Shown piece after piece: positions 30,489 to 42,710 of a DNA stretch of 64,000 nucleotides (within the stretch, counting starts at the first letter, position 1; every line of letters begins with the position of its first letter). Location of the stretch: contig JAWQUS010000022.1 in assembly GCA_036365455.1 (NCBI GenBank), positions 2,108,001 through 2,172,000 on the forward strand, in the 5' to 3' direction. The position numbers and the translations under genes are program-made. The stretch is from Macrosoma leucophasiata (Eukaryota > Arthropoda > Insecta > Lepidoptera > Hedylidae). The notes beneath the pieces were generated by a model that saw only the letters and a list, made by a program, of their open reading frames with translations, did no database searches and was not told the DNA's origin.

Positions 30489-31040
30489 TTTTTTATGTCA
30501 CGGAAATAGCAAACAAGCATATGTCACACTGATGGTAAGAGAACACTGTTAGCCTATAAACATCTACATAAAAATGTGATATTACGATACGTAGGGACTG
30601 TTCGTAAAATACATTCGCATACATGGGGGTCTCGTTGAGCGTGACAAAATGTGTCAGGGAGAGAGGACGGGGGGTTCACGGCAACGTGACGTCCGCAGTT
30701 CATTAAAATATTTTAAATTAATATTTTGTTTAGATTTATTATGGTTACACTATTATTGATAAAAAAATCATATTGTAGGAGGAGGATTTAGTTTTTGTGA
30801 CGTAATATTTTTAGGGGAGTTACAGATAGACAAATTGTGTAAGTGAGTCACAGATAGAAAAAAGCATCGAAGTAGTATAATAAATCTATGGAAAAAAGTG
30901 ACACAGTGAGACAATAGCGGGGGAAGGGGTGAGAAAAAGATTATTTTAGCGTGACGTTTTTATGAACTTCAGAGGCCTAAGCTGTTATGCCGCTGTGCCG
31001 GTATCACTGGGCCGTATACACAAGACCGGAATAGCACAGC
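30489..31040 (-). repeat. Family C repeat split by a MITE
   Basis: The C copy stops near 30573 (cctataaacatctacat) and resumes at 30973 (aggcctaagctgttatgccg). The MITE between them is that of position 33-440. Confidence 0.7.
30588..30975. mobile_element. TIR element (MITE), copy 2
   Basis: gtagggactgttcgtaaaat at the left end and gtgacgttttatgaac-like sequence at the right. The interior shares tgcgaacgt/gtcacg motifs with 33-440. Confidence 0.6.
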
Positions 31041-31228
31041 GCTGAATACTTTATTTCAGTGACTTGTTATTAGATTTTACTATAGTGTACCCTGAAGCTC
31101 TGCCACTTAATACAATAATTTTCCATAATGTTCATAACTACTGTTAGAGCCCAACTGACAAGACTGCACACTTTATCCATGCCACTGCTCTGCGCATTAG
31201 GATTATAGCGTAATGACAAACCCTGCCA

Positions 31229-31230
31229 CA

Positions 31231-31265
<35 letters not shown>
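31229..31265. repeat. (TA)n microsatellite
   Basis: About 18 TA units, at the edge of a family C copy. Confidence 0.95.
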
Positions 31266-31268
<3 letters not shown>

Positions 31269-31932
31269 GTAATGAAGTGGTAAATAAGCATACAGTTCAC
31301 ATTGATGTAAAGTGAAGACTGCAGCCTATAGACACCAACACAATGACCAAGATCAAAATGCAGATGCGTTACCACTCTTGAGACCTAAGGTGTTATGCCT
31401 CTGTGCCGGAATTTACAGGGCCGTACATTAGCTATTACTACCATTAAGCGGTAAGTATATATATATTTTTTATTAATTTATTCATCTATGGTCATGAATA
31501 AATTAATAAAAAAAAAACAGAGTCTTTCAGTCGTATACATATTGAATTTCACATTTCTTTAAATTAATGAATATCCATATGGAAGATGACGACGATTAAA
31601 TGCTTCCATGAGGAATATGATGAGATGATGGGGTGGCTCCAGTAAAGCGATGGGGACTTTACTGAAGTTTTTACGAAGTTTTGGAGGCAATACGAAAAAT
31701 CACTTTTCACCTCATATTATCACTTTCTTACACTCGTGAACATTATCGAATGCTTTATGATAAGAATCCCACCATTTTTACACATAAAAACGCGACTATA
31801 CACAAATTTCGAAAATAATATCACGCAGCGACACAGCTCTTTTCCGCGTTCCCGCCAAAACTCGTAAGTATATTAAGTAATGTGGTATTGCCCACGCCCG
31901 CGAGTTCCGTCACTGGAGCTCTACCACCAGTA
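31262..31932 (-). repeat. Family C repeat split by a ~400-bp insertion
   Basis: The copy breaks after gcggtaagtata (near 31460) and resumes at cgtaagtatattaagtaatg (31862). gtaagtata is present on both sides, which looks like a 9-bp target duplication. The insert (about 31461-31862) shares gtaaagcgatgg and gaagttttggaggcaa with 54550-54775. Confidence 0.7.
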
Positions 31933-32014
31933 AATATGACTTTGATAATGAAATATGCATATAATAATAAATATCGTTTATTATCGTATATATGAAGAGA
32001 ATTATGAATGTAGT

Positions 32015-32115
32015 AGAAGCATAGAACAGGAGGTGTATGAGGACCGTATTATCTGGCGCTCCACACTCTCTGCCTGCCCCGTTAGAAAATTGTCTTGAAG
32101 ATACATACCTACTTA
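32015..32115 (+). mobile_element. Non-LTR family E 3' fragment
   Basis: tctggcgctccacactctct to gaagatacatacctac. Confidence 0.7.
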
Positions 32116-32459
32116 AATGAAAAATATTTTTCAGCCTTGTTAAAAAATAAATAATAAATAATTAAAATCAAAATCGGAGATTTTAGTGAAGATATAATAT
32201 CCCTGAGATCTAAGCTCTAATGTCTTGTGCCAGAAATTACAGGGCCGTAAAAGACCACCTGACCAGAAGACAATATAATATAACAAAATATTTCGTTAAT
32301 GATTTTATTTTGTTATTCTTATTCCATTTCTCCGGTTCTTACAACATTATTTTTTGTAAAAGGCTGGAGCTATGACTTTCACTATAACGTAGATTTTAAA
32401 TCTTTTATCAATCCTGTTTTCCCGATTTTCCGATTAATTCATGAGTGAGCTTATAAAGT

Positions 32460-32712
32460 GGCAACATTTATCTGTCAGTTGAAGGTGACCTTCACGTCGC
32501 GCTAGTTTGACGTTTCATAACCTACAAAAAATAAATTCATTTGAATTTTCTACCCGCGCAGACATGTTGTACGTCTCGATATTGTCGTAAATAAGTTCGC
32601 AACTCAAAATAACGCGTCGAAAATCGGTTTGTTCCACGTCTACAGTGTATTTTTGTGTGATTTAAACATTTAACATCGGTGGTTGTTCCGGCTTTCGTTT
32701 ATTTTATTTTTC
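32460..32712 (+). promoter_or_regulatory. Candidate promoter and noncoding first exon
   Basis: A stretch with no repeat family seen elsewhere in the window: tgacgtttcataacc, a GC-mixed leader without long frames, then a potential donor in cgataatct|gtaagttg near 32715. The first coding exon of glycogen synthase appears to begin at an acceptor, so an upstream noncoding exon is expected. This is one candidate only. Confidence 0.25.
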
Positions 32713-32715
32713 GAT

Positions 32716-33140
32716 AATCTGTAAGTTGTTTTTTTTACTGTTTATTCCTGGACAACGCGTCGTAATTCATTGAGACTGTGTTATAAATAGTTTGTAACAT
32801 CTTCCGCTAGCCGCAAGTACTGTAAGATATTATATAAAACAAATGATAAAACTATTGCTGAGCCGATTGTAAGTTTGATAAAACATAATAATCTAATACC
32901 TTCATGACATTCCTCGACAACGACACATTCCACCGGTATAAAATTAAAAAAATATATTTCAATACATTTAAATGAGGCTGAATGACTGAAGATGAAGTCT
33001 TTGCCTTTTATGGTTTAGATAAAAACTTTTTAAACCAACACTAAAATTACAATAAAATTTGAAACAAATTATTCAGAATCTTGTGAAATAAGTGGTGTTA
33101 CTTTAAAGTTGTATGCTGTAGATGTTTCATTTGGTGGGTG
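32716..33140. other. Unassigned AT-rich sequence
   Basis: No gene or repeat recognised apart from short A/T runs. Confidence 0.4.
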
Positions 33141-33146
33141 GGGTGG

Positions 33147-33300
33147 GGTCTGAGGGTGGGGTCAAGTCTTCGGAATCAGCATTCATGTATGAAGATAATG
33201 ATGACTGTAAAAGAAGCATGGGCGGTGTGATTCCGATACCTGGTGCTCCTCACTCATTTCCTTCCTCGTAAGGGACTTGGTGTGAAGATACGTACATAGA
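33147..33300 (+). mobile_element. Non-LTR family E 3' fragment
   Basis: ctgagggtggggtcaagtct to gaagatacgtacata. Diverged. Confidence 0.65.
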
Positions 33301-33545
33301 TTATTATTTTAATTTAGGTCTGATGGGAAAAATGTAATAAAAAGAGTTTATTTTACAGTTAAACTTGTTAATATAGTTGAGTTATGCTTAAACTACTGGC
33401 AGCTGCCCTCCTCTGCCACGGATACTGACTAAAAAGATGCAATCTCTCACGGACCAGGCAGCCATATACTATGGGGAGACACAATTGAAATCAATTGTCA
33501 TATTTTATTCTCGTGACTTGATGGTTTAACAGGCACTCCAAGTCC

Positions 33546-33645
33546 GAGTTGCACCAAGATAATTGTTAAAGTTAAGTTAATTTGTTAGTTTTCTAACTAA
33601 CAGATTTCTTTAAGTTAGGATGTGAAATGTTACAATAACTTGAAA
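33546..33645. repeat. Hairpin MITE family G (partial)
   Basis: gttgcaccaagataattgtt then ggatgtgaaatgttacaata. Confidence 0.7.
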
Positions 33646-33947
33646 AACGTAACTGCACGACTGCAGAGGTAAATGCATGCATTCAAGCATACATGCAAAA
33701 CCCACGATTCGCCAGTGATGCAAACAGCCATGTTTTGGTACATGTAACAGGTGGGGAGCCTGTTGACATCACCGGGTACATTACCAAACTTCGAGGAACT
33801 GGGAAATTTCCAGAAAATGGAAAAACCCCAATAAAATCAGAGATAAAGGACTTTACACCATTATCTCTGATAACCTTCTACCTGGGCATCGAACCCAGGA
33901 CCTCAGCGTAGTAGTAGTGGTCTGCTACCACTAGGCTACCGAAGCAG
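33646..33947 (-). mobile_element. SINE family B
   Basis: From acgtaactgcacg to ctaccgaagcagc, with a 30-bp internal change near gccagtgatgcaaacagcca. Confidence 0.8.
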
Positions 33948-34097
33948 CTAATAACTAACTAATATGGTGGTGCAACTCAGACTAGCAGTGATGGAACCAC
34001 TCTTAGTAAAATAGGACACAGGACGCATACCTATTTGCCAGTAAAACTAGTGCAGTTCTGGCAGCACTGTCTGCACATTTACGAACACCCACCTAAG

Positions 34098-34796
34098 GAG
34101 TGGCGGATTTACAAATTAGCCGCCTGTAGGCTATTCAATTTTAGCCGCCCCTAAATTCAGTTCGCCCGGTAGCGTTGGTACCTAGTAAACAATCACCAAT
34201 TATATTTTCTATCAATAAAATTTCAACTTTATAATTTAGGCTTCCTTATTTTGCGAATAGAAAAAAAAATAACTAAAGGAGATATTGCGAGCTCGGCCCT
34301 GGTTCGTACATGTCCTCAAAAAATGTGTAAATTATAGTAGAATCCGAAAAAAATACAATTAATTTAATCAAGAACATATTTTAGAGTTACCACCACATTT
34401 AATTCAAACGATTTTATCATTTTCAACCATGTTCAACACGGCGGCAATACAGCCAACGCTGGGTATCAATCGATTTCGATAGTATTTATAAAATATTTTT
34501 TTTTCTCCAAGTACTAGATAATCAAAAAACAATATAATAAATGAAAATGTCAAAATGATATCGTCCGCCATATTCGCCATGTTGGTTTTAAGTTGCAATT
34601 CTAACTGCAAGTAATGTTTTGTAACTGCAAACAAAGCTAAATAAGTGAAAATATGCAGTAAAAACGTTTTTATATTGATTTTGCCTGTTTAATGTTATTG
34701 TGTACAATACATGGCCGGAGGTCCATACATTTTTGCAACATCTCCTTTGCCGCCCTAGGCACCAGCCTAAACAGCCTACTGGTAAATCCGCCACTG
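34098..34796. mobile_element. hAT-type non-autonomous element with 8-bp target duplication
   Basis: Ends GAGTGGCGGATTTAC and GTAAATCCGCCACTG are inverted repeats; cacctaag flanks both sides (34090-34097 and 34797-34804). Subterminal TAGCCGCC / GGCGGCAA-like motifs. No transposase frame. Confidence 0.85.
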
Positions 34797-34842
34797 CACC
34801 TAAGAATATGTAGGTACTTATGTATTAATCATTAATGAAAGT

Positions 34843-34945
34843 AGACTAGGCACGAGAGGTATGTCAGGACCGGGATATCTGGCTTTCTACACTCTCTACC
34901 TATCCCGTTAGAGACCTGGCGTGAACATACATACATACATACACA
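34843..34945 (+). mobile_element. Non-LTR family E 3' end
   Basis: gtagactaggcacgagaggt to gtgaacatacatacatacat. Confidence 0.75.
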
Positions 34946-35155
34946 AATGAAATTGGTACTTACCGCTCTGTACGGGCGAAAATTTATTAAAATCAATTTA
35001 CCTTGTAATAAACCATTATCAACGCGTGAACTTGAAATACGCGAGGTCAATGAACTAATTAATTGCATGTTACCCACCTATAGTAGGTATATTGTTAAAC
35101 GATAGCATTCATTAATACAAGTTAAAAACCAATTTTAAATATCCATCACTATTCT

Positions 35156-35880
35156 ATAATAATCTATACATCTATGCAAATAAATAAAATTGGAGTGTCT
35201 GTTTGTAATATAAAAATAACCGCATTTTACTAAATGCATATGTAGGTATGTATACACGCACAGAACAATCAGCCTTCCTTCTAATACACGGTACACATAC
35301 CTACCAAAACATTTTTTTTTACAATTTTTGTCTGTCTGTCTGTCTGGCGGGGCTAATCTTGGCAACGGCTGGACCGATTTTGACGGGACTTTCACTGGCA
35401 GATAGCTGATGTAATAAGGAGTAACATATTCTATTTTTATATTAGCTGCGCCCACGACTTCGTAAGGGTAGATATATATAAAGGTAGATAGAGAGAGAAG
35501 GGAGGAACAATCATAACCTCTCACGCGGACGAAGTCGCGGGCACAGCTAGTTTATTCTAAATTAAAAAATTCAAATGATTTCAAATCAATTCAAAAATTC
35601 AAAATATTCGGCACAGAGTGCACTCTCTCGATGTCAATAGGCCCGTCCCTAGCACGACCCGCGAAGTCGTTCCGGCGCAGCTAGTATAAAAGTAGCCTAA
35701 GTTACTCCTTATTACAACAGCTATCTGCCAGTGAAAGTCCCGTCCAAATCGGTCCAGCCGTTCCCAAGATTAGCCCCGCCAAACAGACAGACAGACAAAA
35801 ATTGTAAAAAATGTTGTTTTGGTATTTATATGTACAGCGGTTCTTTTTAGATTACAAACAGACACAATTTTATTTATTTG
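35156..35880. repeat. Two family F repeats in inverted arrangement
   Basis: The minus copy (35156-35553) ends cgaagtcgcgggcacagcta; the plus copy (35658-35880) starts from cgcagctagtataaaagtag. Both carry ctatctgccagtgaaagtcc and a gacagacagaca tract, so the pair can fold back. Confidence 0.7.
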
Positions 35881-36029
35881 TATGTATGTATGTATGTATG
35901 TGTATGTATGTATTGATAGATGCAAAACTGTCTGTCATTTTTTGCGAGGGGAAATACGTGTGACACACACACTACAAAAATCGTCTTACTACGTAACTGA
36001 CACCTTGACTTTAACAAAATACATAAACA

Positions 36030-36240
36030 ATTTCACGCACACATTTAAATATCTGGGCGACTGGCATAGGACCATTTGGTCTTGTACTTTGACATAGGGG
36101 AAAGCCTGCATATGGCTACTCCCCTCCGGTCCGCCGCGGCCGGTGGCCCGTGTTGCTCTATGCCAGTCGATGACTAGAGCCAAAGTTGCACCGCCCCTAA
36201 TCGCATATGTCTTATGTGTCGGGTTCGGACCCACAGGGGT
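36030..36240 (+). repeat. Dispersed repeat shared with 48435-48600
   Basis: tatctgggcgactggcatag and tacttttgacat-like / gcctgcatatggctactccc blocks occur in reverse order at 48435-48600. Confidence 0.65.
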
Positions 36241-36424
36241 CTCATTCAGGCAGTTCCGCTAACTTTATTTAGGCTGCGAGCGCCCTCTGCGTTCGCCGAT
36301 TGCTCGGTGAAGCAGACTAGTGCCGTCTTGAGACGTGCCGAGTGTGCCGACTACATGAGTCGATCCAAAATAAAACAATAGGCACATCCTCAAATAAGGA
36401 ACTAAAAAGTTGAAGCTACTTATA

Positions 36425-36830
36425 GGTGAGGATGAATCATTTCGTTCTTCCAGATATGCTGCAATCCTAATTTTAACGCGTATTTATAATCTAGAAATAA
36501 AATATCCACTAGGTTGCCTATCAAAAAATGGCCGCAAGTATTTTTTTTTGGGAAAGAATAATAAGCCGCCTTTACATGTTTTCGTTTTGCCCCGATAACT
36601 TTGACGTCCATAACGTACCTTTTATTTTTTATTTAATTTATTTTCTCATTATGATATACGGGGGCCAAATTAAATCGGCCGCAACTAAGAGTAAGATGAA
36701 ATAATTTGATTAAAAATACTTGCGGCCAAATTTTGATAGGCAACCTAGTGGATATAATATATTCTCTAGATTAGAATATGCGTAAAAATTATGTTTGCAG
36801 CATATCTGGATGAACGAAATGATTTTGCAG
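36425..36830. repeat. Inverted repeat with arms of about 115 bp (family N)
   Basis: gaatcatttcgttcttccag to gcctatcaaaaaatggccgc (36425-36545) is inverted at 36712-36830. Single arms recur at 56925, 57860 and 58295. Confidence 0.75.
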
Positions 36831-37181
36831 TGGGATCCTAACCTATTAGTTGGTATTTGATTATGAAAATTGTGTATTATCATTAGTGATGCGCCGAATA
36901 ATGGTTTCACCGAATAACCGAATACCGAATATTATTCGGTTTAACCTGTACCGAACCGAATATTCGGCCGAATTATTCGGTTTACCATTTCACTGTTTTG
37001 CTGCGTAAACGCGGTTCTAAAATGTCGCTGTTTGCTAAATAGCCGCGCCTACACCGGACGCATACTAGGACGATGCAGCCTCGTGAGCGAAATACTTGAT
37101 GACAGTCAGCGTGCATCAGGGTTGTGCGGGCGCACGGTGCCTCGGCCGAGCAAGCCTCGGAGCCGACCCATGCGGCGGTGG

Positions 37182-37422
37182 TATAGGTCGCGCCACGTAA
37201 AAAGAACGCTGGAAGAAAGTAGAAGGGATGTGTTCGCGCATCGGTACACTCGCGCACGAAAGTACTAGCCCTATTGGTTTATTTTTGATCTAGCTTTCGC
37301 TTGCGGTTTCGTGTATTGGTAGGCAGATTGAAAACGCCGCACCTCATACCACCAAATAGATCGATAAATCGTCTACTGCGCAGCTTGACCGCCAGCGTTC
37401 TTTTTACCTGGCGCGACCTATA
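37182..37422. mobile_element. 241-bp MITE (family P), copy 1
   Basis: TATAGGTCGCGCC...GGCGCGACCTATA ends; gtaaaaagaacgctgg and its complement lie just inside. Differs from 59533-59773 by about one base, with unrelated flanks. Confidence 0.88.
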
Positions 37423-37600
37423 AAGCGCGCGAGCTCTAAGGCACCTCAGTGTGTGGTGTGCGTTCATGATGCGTTCGGTGGGGACGGTAGTACCATAAAT
37501 AATAGTAATAATAATGTTGACTGCATGTAACCAAACTACAGGGCTACAGGTTAAGAATATGTTGATTTGAGGTTTCAAAATAAATGTTGATTTGTAGTTT

Positions 37601-37800
37601 GACGACCCGGTTATCGCCAGCGGTGTGAGATGCCCGTTTGATTCGAAGGGTCGCGGGTTCGATCCCCGCATCGGGATAAATGTTTGTATGGCCTACAGGT
37701 ATTTGTTTCGGGTCTGGGTGTTTGTGTATGTGTACCACGGCACCCACGACACAGGTTTATACCTACTGTGAGGCTGTGAGTGTAAGCGTATTAAAAAAAA
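37601..37800 (+). mobile_element. tRNA-headed SINE, family A
   Basis: gacgacccggttatcgccag head; box B gcgggttcgatccccgcatc; tail gtgagtgtaagcgtatt plus A-run. Confidence 0.85.
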
Positions 37801-37808
37801 ATGTAACA

Positions 37809-38114
37809 TAACTTCACGTCTGTTATCCCCGAAGGGGTAGGCAGAGGTAAATGCATGCATTCAAGCATAAATGCAAACACCCACGATCCGCCTGTTACGT
37901 TTTGGCCCATGTAACAGGTGGCGAGCAGGTTGACATCGCCGGGCACATTACCAAACTTCGAGGTACTTGGAAATTTCCAGAAAATTGAAAAATCCCAATA
38001 AAACCAGAGATAAAGGACTTTACACCATTATCTCTGATAACCCCCTACCCGCGAATCGAACCCTGGACCTCAGCGTAGTAGTAGTGGCCTGCTACCACTA
38101 GGCTACCGCGGCAG
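37809..38114 (-). mobile_element. SINE family B
   Basis: acttcacgtctgttatcccc to ggctaccgcggcag, full length. Confidence 0.85.
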
Positions 38115-39109
38115 TTACCTAAGTGAAGTTTAATGGTTTTATTTTATTAGCTTTATTCAACACATTCTTCATAGGATTTCGGGTACTACGTCTTGAACGG
38201 ACCAAAACGAATGGACCGTAGTCCATTCGGCCGTAATCAAAAAACGTCTACGTCCCAACGGCCCGGTCACAAAATAATTTAAAAGTACAGTCGCATACAA
38301 GCGTAACAGTCGTACGGTTTATAAATGTTCACTACAAAATATTTACATAATATTTAAAGTAGTATTTAATCTCATAGTTGTAATCTAAGTACACAAAATC
38401 GTTAACATCTTCGTTTCTAGTTGGCACGACTTCAGGTACCTAACTCAACAATGACCCTTTCTTATCAACCAATCACAAGCAGGCAGTTTATCTGTTACGT
38501 CAGAGCAGTGGCGAAAAGAAGGTTCATAATAATATGCAATCAGTGTTTTTTAAGGTTCCGTAGTAAACAAGGAACCCTTATAATTCCGCCATGTCCGTCT
38601 GTCTGTCTGTCCGTCTGCGGTTTAGCGCAAAAACTATCGGTACTAGAGACTTGAAATTGGGCACAAGTGTACAGCTTAATCACGCCGACAAAGTAGTATA
38701 ATAAAAACATGTAAAATAAAATTATATGGGGTATTTTTTGTATTTTTCTATATAGTGTGGGATATCGTTAGATAGGTCTTTCAAAAATGTTAGGGGTGTG
38801 CTTACATCATTTTTGGATTTAGTTAACTGTTCGTGACTTATTAAGTTTTAAAGGGCCAATTTTCGTTAGAGTCAAGTGCCCCTCCCCCTCTACCAACTAA
38901 ACGGTTGTTGTTGGAAATTCAAACGTTGCGGCAATAGTAGCTACATATAACGAAATTAAAAGGAAAATTATCACACCTAAGTTGGCTTTACAAGTTTGCG
39001 AGTAATAGTCCACCAAATATAATACTCGAAATTTTTGAACAACTCCATAGAAAATATTTATATACATTTTTTCATTACATTAATCAATTGTACTATTTAT
39101 TTTTCGCAA

Positions 39110-39262
39110 TAACACATGCGAGTGAACTTTAGAAATTAAAGAAAAAAACGGAAATAAATATTTGACTTCGGGCAGGAATCGAACCTGCGATCTCAGGATA
39201 ACCAGCCCAGCCGCTTTACCACTAAGCAACCGAACGGGTAGAAGCCATTTTTTCTTTAATTT
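39110..39262. mobile_element. Fold-back element with tRNA-like core (family T cousin)
   Basis: ttaaagaaaaaaacgg-type arms surround a minus-strand tRNA-like sequence (gcaggaatcgaacctgcgat is the box B complement). Arms end tttttctttaatttc. Compare 52135-52330. Confidence 0.65.
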
Positions 39263-39420
39263 CTACATTAATCAAACCTAAAAATTACGGAACACTACAC
39301 TGCGCGTGGCCCAACACGCACTTGACCGGGTTTTTTTTGTCAACATGTTTAAGTGGTTGATTTTTTTTATACATGTATCTTCACGCCGGGTCCCTAACGG
39401 AGTAGGCAGAGTGTGTAGAA

Positions 39421-39735
39421 CAGTGATTCCCAAAGTGGTCTATATCGACCCCTGGGGGTCTATGACAACGTGAAAGGAGTCTGCGACAGCGAAAAAAAAT
39501 TTGGAGGTCCATGAAATGAAAATGGGGGTCCACGATAATGGATCTCAACACATACACTGATAGTACCAATTTACTTACATCATACCAGTGATTCCCAAAG
39601 TGGTCCATGGGAGACTCGATGGGGGTCTACGTAGGCGTAATATGGGAATGTGATACAAATGTAGCAAGGACGGGGGTCCAGACACCAGAAAAAATTGTAA
39701 AGGGTCTACAAGAAAAAAAAGTTTGGGAACCTCTG
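39421..39735. mobile_element. hAT-type MITE with 8-bp target duplication
   Basis: CAGTGATTCCCAAAGTGGTC to GTTTGGGAACCTCTG, flanked by gtgtagaa (39413-39420 and 39736-39743). It cuts a family E fragment and contains a second internal end at 39589. Confidence 0.85.
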
Positions 39736-40676
39736 GTGTAGAACATTGTTTTTATAAAGAAAATAATACAAATTTAAGAAAAAAATTAAGTCTTAAGTAT
39801 TTTAATTTATAACTTTTGCACTCGAATGTACTCCATGTATACATTTGTTAACAATATTTTATGACCGGTCCGTTGAGACGTAGACGATTTTTGATTACGG
39901 CCGAATGGACTACGGTCCATTCTTTTTGGTCCGTTCAGACGTAGTACCCGGATTTCTTTGGCTTATTAAATAACATGAGAATTATTATCTTGTAGTTAAG
40001 TGTGTAGATACCGTGTTGTGTAGCCAATAAAATAGAAATATTCGAACCGAATATACTCGGCATCGAAACCGAATAATTCGGCCGAATACGAATAGTGGAA
40101 ATGATGCCGAATATTCGAATTTCGAGAGATGCGCCGAATATTTATATTTATAAGTCTCTCTTTATATCTCACACATCGCATTACAAATCCACTAGTAGTT
40201 ACACTTACTTGAGCTCCTGCTTATCTAGAGTTAGGAGAGGCTGGTAATCTGTCATACAGGTACCCCTAGTGCAGATACCAGTCTCTCACACAGATACACC
40301 TACCCATGCTTGTAATACCTAGTTTAAGATCTGATTATGTATTTTTCTGTGTGAGAGAGAAATCAATAAACGATTTTTATTTATTTATTTTTTATTTATA
40401 TTCGAATATTCGGCGCATCTCTTATTATCATCCTCATCACAAGACTCTTTTACCACATTTTTTTATCATAAGCGTTGTACCTAATTTGTTTAAAATAATT
40501 ACACATCTATCTATCTGCCTTAGATAAACACTTTTTGTTTGTTGTTCTTCTAGATAATTAAACATATTGTCGATAAAATTTAACATTGATTCATTAGCCA
40601 CTGTTTATAAACCCTTTATCAACATGAATGTGATGTAATGTCATGAAAATCTGATACCTGACCTTCTTATTGGCAA

Positions 40677-40830
40677 TGAATGTGTGTATCTTCACGCCAA
40701 GTCTCGTACAGGGTAAGCAGAGGGTGTGGAGCGCCAGTTACCCCGGTCTTGACACACCTTCCGTGCTTCTTGTACATTCATCATGCTCTTCATACATGCC
40801 CGCCGATTCCTAAGACTATTGACTTTTATT
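40677..40830 (-). mobile_element. Non-LTR family E 3' fragment
   Basis: gtgtatcttcacgccaagtc to catgcccgccgattcctaag, on the minus strand. Confidence 0.75.
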
Positions 40831-40888
40831 TGACCTTACTCTCAGACAGTACTCACGCTATTTGGTGATGGTAGGCCATAATTAATTT

Positions 40889-41169
40889 ACTGGTGGTAGA
40901 GCTCCAGTGACGGAGCTCGCGGGCGCAGGCACCACCGCATTACCTAATATACTTGCCGCTAAATGGTAGTGTTCAACACTATCGTGTTCCGGTCAGGTGG
41001 TAATGTACGGCCCTGTGATTTCCGTCACAGGGGCACAACACTTTAGGCCTCAGGAGTGGTAACGCATCTGCATTTTGACCTTGGTCTTTGTGTGGGTGTC
41101 TATAGGCTGCAGTCATCAACTTCGATGTGAGCTGTATGCTTGTTAGTCACTTCCATAACATTAAAAAAA
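40889..41169 (+). repeat. Family C short repeat
   Basis: Near full length, with an A-run at the 3' end. Confidence 0.85.
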
Positions 41170-41762
41170 ATAATTAAGAGTCTTGGTCTTCCTGGACCTC
41201 TGCAATTATCCACATTCGCATTGTATATCTGTTTGGTCATTCGACATTCTTTCTATATGCCCGAACTATCGGAGCATGTCTTATTTATTTTCAATTTCCG
41301 GCAACGAAGCTTATTAACGAAGACCGACCTCATGAGTAGTTGCCAGTCGGCGGGTAATTCCCCGACTTCCTGGGTATGGCAGATCGGTGCGGGGAGCAGA
41401 GCAGGCGGTCACTGAATGAAATCAGGGAATTCCGGGGAATAAACATATTTTGGAACTCATTCAAGTATGACGATGATTGACGCACAACACTATTGTTTCT
41501 TTGGCATTTTTTGGACGTGGAGTCACATCCCACTCGGCTAAATGTCCATACAAACGTTTATTCTGGTTACCTACTCATACATCAGGACGTGGTTATACAC
41601 GCACACACACAGTAGCCCGCTCGCCCAAGGGGGTTGCAAGCTGCAGGAGGGGAAATCAGGCGGAACGTCGAAGTGTCCATTCTATAAAAAAGTAATGTTA
41701 CATATTCTTTGGTGGTGGAGTGGAAGAATTATCTTCTAGTAGAAGACAATTAGAAGATTATT
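41170..41762. other. Mixed fragments, no gene
   Basis: 41175-41250 resembles an internal, more 5' part of family E (reverse). The rest is unassigned; short open frames have no recognisable product. Confidence 0.4.
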
Positions 41763-42126
41763 AGAAACCCCGCCCCATGGCCCCGCGGCTGGTGTAGATC
41801 GAAAGCGATCTACTCGGTTACGCGATACCTACAGGCGCGTTCGGGTGTGTGATGGGTGACCGCTAGTGGCAAATTAAAATGCGCGTTTCCGTGCTTCGGA
41901 GGGTATGTCAAGTCGTCGGTCCCGGTTGCTCTCGATAGATAGCAGTCGTTAAACCTTGTCGGTGGCCTTATGGGCGGTTTGAAAACATCCGACTGCGGGT
42001 TGGCCACTAACCCTTATCTCCACGAACCCGCATTGGAGCAGCGTGGTGGAGTAAGCTCCAGGCCTCCTCCCAAGAAGGGGAGAGACTCGCGCCCAGCAGT
42101 GGGATGTATCAAGGGTTGCCATTACT
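41763..42126 (-). repeat. Family D repeat
   Basis: Near full length: gatcgaaagcgatctactcg end at left, ggagagactcgcgcccagca at right. Confidence 0.85.
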
Positions 42127-42710
42127 AAAAGAAAATTCTTTTGCTGGTGGGTCGTCACGTCCCGATGATAGCCAAGATAAAAGAGTCCCATAAACCCACG
42201 AATGTCGCCGTTGTCAACCAGCAATTGCAGTGTAAAATGAGGCTATGGAGGCCATTATTGATTAAATATATAATTATATTACGTCTTATCAGTTCAATGC
42301 CGGCTAGTTCAAGTGTGAACGAGAGGTTACATAATTATTTATTTTAAAACTGGTTGCGAATAAGCTGGTCTTCTATAAACGGGCCCTGAAGGTCAACATT
42401 GGCTTAATACAGATGAATACCGGAAAATAGCGATTTTTTTGTAAAGATGGATAGTGATATCTTATCTGTATCAATTTTAAATACCTACCGTGAGCAGCTA
42501 GTAGTAGTAACACACGACCGGATTCGGTCCGGCGGACCGAATACGCCAACAAAAACTGCGCGAGCGGACCGCATCGGACTTGATTAATAATAATTATGTC
42601 CGCCGGACTCCTCTACACACGGCCAGATTTCGGAGCGTACAGAATCCGCTGTCCGCTCCGTACCAAATCCGGACGTGTGTTACTGCTATAAGGAATAACA
42701 GTATTAAAAA

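Larger units (their letters stand above)
38181..39949. mobile_element. 1.8-kb TIR element with 7-bp target duplication
   Basis: Terminal inverted repeats of about 90 bp (GGGTACTACGTCTTGAACGG at left and its complement at right) are flanked by ggatttc on both sides (38174-38180 and 39950-39956). There is no intact transposase. The interior holds a gtccgtctgtctgtctgtcc repeat, a tRNA-like element and a hAT MITE. The superfamily cannot be assigned from these ends. Confidence 0.8.
36888..40430. mobile_element. Composite bracketed by atgcgccgaata ends
   Basis: agtgatgcgccgaataatgg with many TTCGGT/ACCGAA repeats begins here. Inverted ends cgaatattcggcgcatctct lie at 40405-40428, with another partial end at 40122. 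The ends resemble those of insect hAT elements. The inside is filled by later insertions (37182, 37601, 37809 and 38181). Confidence 0.45.
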
